A DNA stretch of 64,000 bases from Boswellia sacra. Its lineage: Eukaryota > Streptophyta > Magnoliopsida > Sapindales > Burseraceae. The notes below the pieces were generated by a model. It saw only the letters and a program-made list of their open reading frames with translations, made no database searches and was not told the origin of the DNA. The position numbers and the translations under genes are program-made. This document shows, in pieces, positions 57,455 to 64,000 of this stretch; position 1 is the first letter of the stretch, and every line of letters begins with the position of its first letter. The DNA lies in the NCBI GenBank assembly GCA_013180625.2, contig SNVD02013915.1, forward strand, positions 744,001-808,000, given 5' to 3'.

Positions 57455-58004
57455 ATGTTATTAGGAATAAAATTTGGGATTCAATTTAATTTTTAGATAT
57501 TTAAATAAATCAAGGATTTTTATTATTATTAGGAATTTTGAATTTCTAACTAAGAGGAATACTAATTGGGGTTGATTTCATGATTAACATTTGGGTAATG
57601 CTACTCATACAAACTATTTATACGAACTCACATAAACAAACTGATGTGGCATCCATATATGATCGCCACATCACCTATGTTAATTAATATAATTTATTAT
57701 TAATATATATTTATCAAATCACTGCATTTATTTATCAAATCACATTATGCCACGTCAGTTTGTATGGACGAGTTTGTATAAATAGTTTGTAAGAGTAGCA
57801 TTACTCTTAACATTTTCCTTTTCTCAATGGTATATATTTTGGTATTTTCTAGTGGAAATATGACTATATTTCTATTTCTCAACTGAAATAGATTTCCCAG
57901 TTAAATAATGTTTGTTGGTAATATAAGTGCCATTAGTTAATTTATTTTGTCAAATAAAGATTATCTCCCCGCCTTTCTTTTATTGATAACCATGTTCCTC
58001 ATCA
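57455..58004 (+). mobile_element. Diverged solo LTR of the 37-43 kb small-element family
   Basis: 'ttattaggaataaaatttgg', 'attattattaggaattttga', 'ggaatactaattggggtt' and the end 'ccatgttcctcatca' follow the order of the LTR at 40024. It is clearly older than that copy and is split by the MITE at 57593-57806. No matching duplication is found. Confidence 0.5.
57593..57806. mobile_element. Mutator-type MITE with perfect 9-bp duplication
   Basis: The ends 'gggtaatgctactc' and 'gagtagcattactc' open inverted repeats of about 58 bp that continue through 'tacaaactatttata' and 'caaactga(c/t)gtggca'. The 9-bp flank 'ttaacattt' is perfect (57584-57592 and 57807-57815). The total length is 214 bp, non-coding. 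Its TIR differs from that of the big MULE. Confidence 0.9.
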
Positions 58005-58823
58005 AATGAATTTTGAAAATTAACAAAAAAAAATTAAAACAATATATTAACTATTAAGTAAATAGTTATTTAATTAAATTTATTATTATCAAATCTACAA
58101 AAAAAAAAAACTTTCGAAAGAGTTGTCGGACCACCATCAAAGCCAGCTTTTGACAAACGTCATCGGAGCAGTCTGGTGACACCTCCCCCTCTAAATTGAT
58201 TAGCATCAGCCGATATGCAGTTCTTTTTAGGCATTTTTGGCATTTTATGTGGTGCAAATCTTTCATCGTCCTTTACCACAAAACATCGGATGAGTCGAAA
58301 ATCTCTCAATTGTTACATAAATCGGTTAATTTCAATCAATTTGGTATGAGAGGTATCATCGAATAACTTGGCGACAATTGCCAACAATCGGTGCCCACAC
58401 AGCCTTTCGACAATACTTCTGACATGTTTTTTAATTTTTTATTAAATTTATTAAATGATGAAATTTTAATTAGAAACTTAGTAATTATTTTATTACTAAT
58501 TAAGTATCATTTTAAAATGAAATTTGAATAAATACTATAACTATAATATATGAATTAAAATTCTAAAAAACTAGAGTTATAATTTAGCGAAACAGATTAA
58601 TATTAAGTAAGCTAAAGAAATAACACATGAGATCAAATAAAATTCGAATAGTTGAACCTTAGAAAATTGAAACAAAACCTTATAGATTTTTGAAAAGGGA
58701 CACAATAACTCTATGCAAAAATGTGATTTTTCGAAGTATACTCCTTTGAGTGCTTGGATGTAGTTAATTAATATGCTGACTAGACATTGACAACATTTGG
58801 GTGTCTCAATTGGATAGGGATTC
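58005..58823. other. AT-rich spacer
   Basis: No gene is evident. Frames at 58066-58266 and 58577-58870 (minus) lack motifs and domain-like composition. Confidence 0.45.
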
Positions 58824-59053
58824 ATGTCAATTCTTAATCTCTCTCTTCGAGCCCCACAACACAAAAGCAAAGCTGGCTACGTGTTCTCAGTCTCAAATAT
58901 GGCAATTTATTATTCTAAATCGGAAATGGGTAACTTTATGAGATTTCGATTCCAATCAAGTGATGGTGATGAAAGTGAAGAAATCATCACTTCTCTTCTA
59001 ATTGACCCTGATTTCTCTGTGCAATTAATCAATCAAGCCTTCAATTTAGCAGG
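58824..59053 (+). CDS. Possible first exon of an unknown gene
   Basis: The ATG at 58824 opens about 77 codons reading 'MSILNLSLRAPQHKSKAGYV', later 'FMRFRFQSSDGDESEEIITS' and 'LINQAFNLAG', then a good donor 'caggtatgg' at 59051-59059. The second half has balanced protein-like composition and an acidic patch. I do not recognise the product and found no convincing second exon in the repetitive DNA that follows. It could be a gene start whose remaining exons lie past the duplicated region, or a fragment. Confidence 0.35.
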
Positions 59054-59227
59054 TATGGGAATGCTACTCGTCTATGTAAAATAAATCATTGTTTTGTTTT
59101 GGTTTTGTCTAGGTGTTCTGGTGCTCGGTCCATGATATGCTTTGACTTACACTCATCGTGAAAAGCCAAATTATCTAAGGCATAAGTTATGTATCGAGTT
59201 CAATTTTTCCTTTTTGGGCATATGGAG

Positions 59228-60552
59228 AGTTTAGACTAAATAAGAGTTATTTTGTTGGTTGTCTTGTGGCAACAAAACTAAATAACTAGCCTAATATTTC
59301 AAATTGTCATATCATTAACCTAGTCACTATTTGACAATCTGCTTGAAAAAAAATCTTGTTACGAAAAATTGTATTATAGCTAAATAGGATGCCTTATGGA
59401 TAGATTTTAATACTATGTTATAAATATGGTGAATGAGAGACATACCAAAAATCATACTTTTTTGTCTTTGTTTCTTGCTTCAAGTTGAATCTCTGCATCT
59501 ACTACATCTGCCTTCAACTTCTACATTCAAAATTCATGTCATACAAAATACGTATTCCTTGGTGAGAATGAGCATAACTAGTAGTTTTTGATACATATAC
59601 GTATCTTACATGGGAACATATACTTATTAACGCTTATTGATCTGTAGTTCTTTACTTTAGCTCAAGCCTCGACAGCAACCCACCTTTTATAGACATTATG
59701 TTGCAGAAAATACTTTTGCATGGGTGGGAAGATGTCTTATGCACTGTTCTCAACATCAAATTACTTATTTAGTGCATGAGAATCATTAATAGAATTAATG
59801 TTTCTTTGTGGTTCTTAATTTAAGTTTAGCCTCAATAGCAACCTAGTTAGGTTGGACATCATGTTTCAAAAAATACTTTTGTGTGGGTGAGAAGATGTCT
59901 TATGCACTATTCTCAAAGTCAAATTGCATATTTAGTGCATGAGAATCATTTCTGGAATTAATTTTTCATTATCTGTGGCTCTGAAGGTAAAGTGTCAACT
60001 ATCAATTCAGAATTAAAAGTTTAATGCTGGAAATCATGTTATTGAAAATATATTTTTAGAGGACAGAGAAAGTGGCCTACGGATAGTTTTCATATTTGTA
60101 ATTTTACCACTGAACATGCCAAAAATTAATGCTTCTTCCTTTGTGGTTCTTACTTTAGGTAGAAGCTCAACAACTATCAAGTTATTACCTAACATCTTAT
60201 ATATGGAAGAAACAATGTTGCAGAAAATACATTTTCAAGGGTAAGAAAAAGATGCCTTATGGTAGTTTTTAATAAAATAGACGCATAGAGCATGAAAAAT
60301 ATTTATCCAAGTAAAAGCTATGATAACTGATGCAGATGGAAACATATTGGTATTTGTAGCGGGAAATTATTACACACTATAGAAGAAAGACAAAACTACC
60401 CTTGATGGGTTGTCCAGCCTATTTCACAACGGGATCACGCAAGGGACGAATTTGCATAGTCAACAACGAACCACACATTTCATATTTCCGATCTCTGTAT
60501 CCCGGACAAGGTAGGAAACATCAAAAGAGAATGACATTGTCGCAGCACACAC
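59228..60552 (+). repeat. Tandem duplication, copy 1 (1325 bp)
   Basis: It runs from 'agtttagactaaataagag' to 'gtcgcagcacacac' and aligns base for base, with no net length change, to 60570-61894. About a dozen scattered substitutions are seen by eye. Inside are diverged ~150-200-bp sub-units built around 'ttgcagaaaatacttttgca', 'agatgtcttatgcactgttc', 'gcatgagaatcat' and 'tttgtggttctta', suggesting an older tandem array duplicated again as a block. Confidence 0.92.
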
Positions 60553-60569
60553 GCCTGTGCACAAAAGGA

Positions 60570-61894
60570 AGTTTAGACTAAATAAGAGTTATTTTGTTGG
60601 TTGTCTTGTGGCAACAAAACTAAATAACTAGCCTAATATTTCAAATTGTCATATCATTAACCTAGTCACTATTTGACAATCTGCTTAAAAAAAAATCTTG
60701 TTACAGAAAATTGTATTATAGCTAAATAGGATGCCTTATGGATAGATTTTAATACTATGTTATAAATATGGTGAATGAGAGACAAACCCAAAATCATACT
60801 TTTTTGTCTTTGTTTCTTGCTTCAAGTTGAATCTCTGCATCTACTACATCTACCTTCAACTTCTACATTCAAAATTCATGTCGTACAAAATACGTATTCC
60901 TTGGTGAGAATGAGCATAACTAGTAGTTTTTGATACATATACGTATCTTACATGGGAACATATACTTATTAACGCTTATTGATCTGTAGTTCTTTACTTT
61001 AGCTCAAGCCTCGACAGCAACCCACCTTTTATAGACATTATGTTGCAGAAAATACTTTTGCATGGGTGGGAAGATGTCTTATGCACTGTTCTCAACATCA
61101 AATTACTTATTTAGTGCAAGAGAATCATTAATAGAATTAATGTTTCTTTGTGGTTCTTAATTTAAGTTTAGCCTCGATAGCAACCTAGTTAGGTTGGACA
61201 TCATGTTTCAAAAAATACTTTTGTGTGGGTGAGAAGATGTCTTATGCACTATTCTCAAAGTCAAATTGCATATTTAGTGCATGAGAATCATTTCTGGAAT
61301 TAATTTTTCATTATCTGTGGCTCTGAAGGTAAAGTGTCAACTATCAATTCAGAATTAAAAGTTTAATGCTGGAAATCATGTTATTGAAAATATATTTTTA
61401 GAGGACAGAGAAAGTGGCCTACGGATAGTTTTCATATCTGTAATTTTACCACTGAACATGCCAAAAATTAATGCTTCTTCCTTTGTGGTTCTTACTTTAG
61501 GTAGAAGCTCAACAATTATCAAGTTATTACCTAACATCTTATATATGGAAGAAACAATGTTGCAGAAAATACATTTTCAAGGGTAAGAAAAAGATGCCTT
61601 ATGGTAGTTTTTAATAAAATAGACGCATAGTGCATGAAAAATATTTATCCAAGTAAAAGCTATGATAACTGATGCAGATGGAAACATATTGGTATTTGTA
61701 GCGGGAAATTATTACACACTATAGAAGAAAGACAAAACTACCCTTGATGGGTTGTCCAGCCTGTTTCACAACGGGATCACGCAAGGGACGAATTTGCATA
61801 GTCAACAACCAACCACACATTTCATATTTCCGATCTCCGTATCTCAGACAAGGTAGGAAACATCAAAAGAGAATGACATTGTCGCAGCACACAC
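60570..61894 (+). repeat. Tandem duplication, copy 2 (1325 bp)
   Basis: The second copy starts 1342 bases after the first; 17 bases ('gcctgtgcacaaaagga') lie between them. Its last 150 bases contain the frame 'GCPACFTTGSRKGRICIVNN' also present, with changes, in copy 1. It has no known domain. Confidence 0.92.
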
Positions 61895-61899
61895 AAGTT

Positions 61900-62010
61900 C
61901 CCCTACCAACCCCCCCACCCCTACCCCTCACCCCGGCGCCCGCCCCCCCCCCCCTCTCGGCAAAAAAAAAAAAAAAAACCAAAACCCCAACCCAACCCAA
62001 AACCCAAAAA
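61900..62010. repeat. C-rich then A-rich low-complexity tract
   Basis: Plus strand C runs ('cccccacccctacccctcac', then a stretch of 12-13 C) are followed by 17 A and 'ccaaaaccccaacccaaccc'. It sits exactly after the duplication and before an LTR-like block. The 61744-62169 frames crossing it are artefacts. Confidence 0.8.
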
Positions 62011-62019
62011 CACACTACG

Positions 62020-62664
62020 TGTCAATTTGAGGATCCCACTTTTGCAGACGCCAATGGAATGGTATCCACATGTCCGCTCGGGAGATTGACAGCACAACAT
62101 ATATAAAGCTGGGGACCAAGGAAACTCAGCTAGCCGCTCATCCAGCTTATCATGAGCGGCCCAAATCACCTACACGCATGAAGAAAGAGGTACTTAAGGA
62201 ATAAATAAGGTTAGGAGAAGGGAGTATCTCACGAAATCCCCGATAGCCGCCATTCTTTCTATGATCCTAGGAATCTCTTAGAATCGTGGGTCATCACAAA
62301 GGAGGGACTCAACAACCCTTCCAGCAACCAACTATGATTCTCTCATTATGTGCTCCTCCCTTGTTCCACTTCTCGAAACGAGCTTGCTTAGATTTTATGT
62401 TTCGTCGATTTATCAACTAAGAAGCCCATTGACTTGAGCGTCAAAGGGTCCACGTCGGGAAACCATGGCACCCCTTAACATTGTCTTCTGTTTTATAGGT
62501 CTTTCACTAGTTAGAACATGACTGAGGAGAGTGTAGGTTATCAAGAGAATGAGAGTTCACGGTTGTTCTACGGGTAGCTAGACATTCCCACTCTAGGCGG
62601 CAGTGCGTAAATCCTCGTGGAGACGTGTGTCGCAGCCATTGGTTTTCGATTTGCTGCATCGACA
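62020..62664 (+). mobile_element. Solo-LTR-like block with TGTC...GACA ends
   Basis: It is a 645-bp block of higher GC than its surroundings. It starts 'tgtcaatttgag' and ends 'tgcatcgaca', has a TATA-like 'catatataaagctgggg' (62098-62114), and later 'cattgacttgagcgtcaaag' and 'cactctaggcgg', words typical of plant Ty3/gypsy (Tat-type) LTRs. No target duplication (ctacg versus gtatt) and no partner are seen. Confidence 0.45.
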
Positions 62665-62689
62665 GTATTAATACTTGTTTTTATGCAAT

Positions 62690-63480
62690 TCTTACTGCAA
62701 GTAAAACCTAATAGGCGCCATTTGGCTTACTTATGGAGATGATGTTGCAAAAAATAGTGTTTTAAAGGTTAGAAAGAGCATATCTCAAGAAATTTACTTT
62801 TATTAGTTTATGCATGGGGGGTAATTAACCCACACATGAAGTTCATGCTTAATTGTCTGTGATTCTTTTCTAGGACCGAATCTCAGCTACTAAAAAGCGA
62901 TCATTTGGCTTTGGATTTATGAAGTTACATTGCAAAAAGGTATACGTTCTCAAAGGTGAGTTATCATCATCCACCCTCCCTGGATAGATTGCAGTACCAA
63001 AATTATATATGCTGATTATGAAAATGACATCCAAAGATAGATGTTAAATTTGTGATTCTTAAGTCATTAAAAATCTCATTTATACCTATTTCACTGTTCG
63101 TCTTGTCATTACAGAAGTCATATTTCACAAAATGTTGTTTTAAAAGTGACTACAGGCATCTTTTATTGCAGTTTTTGGTCTTAACTTGCAAATGTGGTGC
63201 ATAAGAAACATGTTAAATTAATGCTTGCTTCTTTATCATTTTTAATTCAGGTAGAATTGCAGTTTCGACCAAGTCAGGATTTGACTTTTGATCTTAAAAA
63301 TCATGTTGTAGAAAATACTTTTTAAAGGTTGGAAAGAGAATTCTTATGGACTGTAACTTAAATGAGCATATACAAGTGTTATGAGAAACATATCCAGAAC
63401 TAAAACTTATTTGTCAATAATTATTATTTCAGGTAGAAACTCAGCTACTGCTAAGTGAACATTCTACATTGATTGTGGGA
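62690..63480 (+). repeat. Further diverged units of the 59-61 kb sub-repeat
   Basis: 'gatgttgcaaaaaatagtgt' (62741), 'gtagaattgcagtttcgacc' and 'catgttgtagaaaatacttt' (63303) and 'ggtagaaactcagctactgc' (63433) recapitulate the sub-unit of the duplicated block at about 170-190-bp spacing, more diverged. They suggest that the LTR-like block inserted into one long array. Confidence 0.6.
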
Positions 63481-64000
63481 ATCATTTTCTTAAAAGTAAT
63501 TACCCAAAGGCATAGGCAGTTCCCAGTATAAACATATATAGGGCATTAGAACATAACGAGAGTCTAGTGCTAATAGACAATGAAACCATCAATGAATGGG
63601 TAAATAAATATCCTCCAAAAAAAGTGGGAGAATATTACTTCAATAGCATATTTTAACTACAATTAAATTCTATAGAGGAATACTATTGTTAGTAACAGTA
63701 ATTATAATAATGCTTCACTTATACTGCTCTTTATTATGATGGTCTTTGTAATCTTCTTAAGATTAATAGTAAATCTTTGTGGTCTTTTTTTAACACATTT
63801 GAACTCAACTAGTCCATCATAATTATATGTATTAGTATGAGCAAGTTCTGGGAACTTTGAGCCTGTTTAATGGGAATACATGTTCAAAAGAGTACTTAAA
63901 GATACGAATGGTTTTTGGATCTACTGCAAGAGCATCCTTTTCCATCTGTGGTAGGGGAGAGAATGGTTTCTTCTCTCCTATCCGTGGTAGGGAAGATAAT
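63481..64000. other. AT-rich sequence to window end
   Basis: No gene. The final 70 bases hold two near-copies of a ~35-base phrase, 'ccatctgtggtaggggagag' and 'ctatccgtggtagggaagat', which may start a new repeat or gene beyond the window. Confidence 0.4.

Noticed and set aside
61744..62169. Open frames with poly-Pro/Lys or poly-Phe/Gly
   Set aside because: Caused by the C-run and A-run tract; no protein family.
1..64000. CRISPR arrays, bacterial operons, rRNA genes
   Set aside because: Direct repeats here are contiguous tandem repeats without unique spacers, and the gene structure is plant nuclear; no rRNA text was found.

Overview
This window looks like intergenic heterochromatin of a eudicot nuclear genome. 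The DNA is AT-rich, plant genes are split by GT-AG introns, and most of the length is nested plant transposons: Ty3/gypsy (Athila-type and others), TRIM, LINE, MULE, CACTA, hAT, Harbinger and MITEs. I cannot name the species. Only one ordinary host gene is convincingly intact: a reticulon-like (RTNLB) gene on the minus strand, 21541-25910, whose four exons join into a clean 177-codon frame.

Layout. 1-5.7 kb: an eroded Athila-type reverse-transcriptase remnant split by a miniature LTR element (TRIM) and a solo-LTR-like insert, then two local tandem repeats and a degenerate unknown gene. 7.4-9.0 kb: inverted CACTA-like ends and a MITE. 14.4-20.8 kb: a hAT-like element with very GC-rich ends around three ~450-bp tandem units, then a PIF/Harbinger-type element with a TAA duplication. 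21.5-26 kb: the reticulon gene. 27.2-37.1 kb: a complete but non-autonomous Athila-type LTR retrotransposon. 37.1-46.3 kb: a nest of a small LTR element, a long LTR-like element with two tandem arrays, two 5'-truncated LINEs with target-site duplications, and gypsy pieces. 46.4-51.2 kb: a CACTA end and a series of exon-like segments. 51.3-57.3 kb: a full MULE with terminal inverted repeats and a 9-bp duplication, carrying a mudrA-type transposase with four amber codons and a convergent, intact GRF-finger/membrane protein. 57.4-64 kb: an LTR remnant with a clean Mutator-type MITE, a possible first exon, a near-perfect 1325-bp tandem duplication, a C-rich/A-rich tract and a solo-LTR-like piece.

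The most interesting object is the LTR retrotransposon at 27191-37107. It has two LTRs of about 1.41 kb, a 5-bp target duplication (aatag), a tRNA-Asp primer site, gag and protease. The reverse transcriptase is cut off at its first residues, and RNase H and integrase are gone. In their place are two same-strand, intronless coding segments foreign to such elements: (i) a short basic/cysteine-rich reading frame resembling the small nucleic-acid-binding proteins of Betaflexiviridae, and (ii) a nearly full-length cytokinin-activating LOG (phosphoribohydrolase) gene broken by a single-base deletion inside its PGGYGT motif. The element therefore appears to have transduced a host hormone gene and possibly a plant-virus-derived gene.

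All identifications come from reading the sequence and recalling family motifs; no database search was run.
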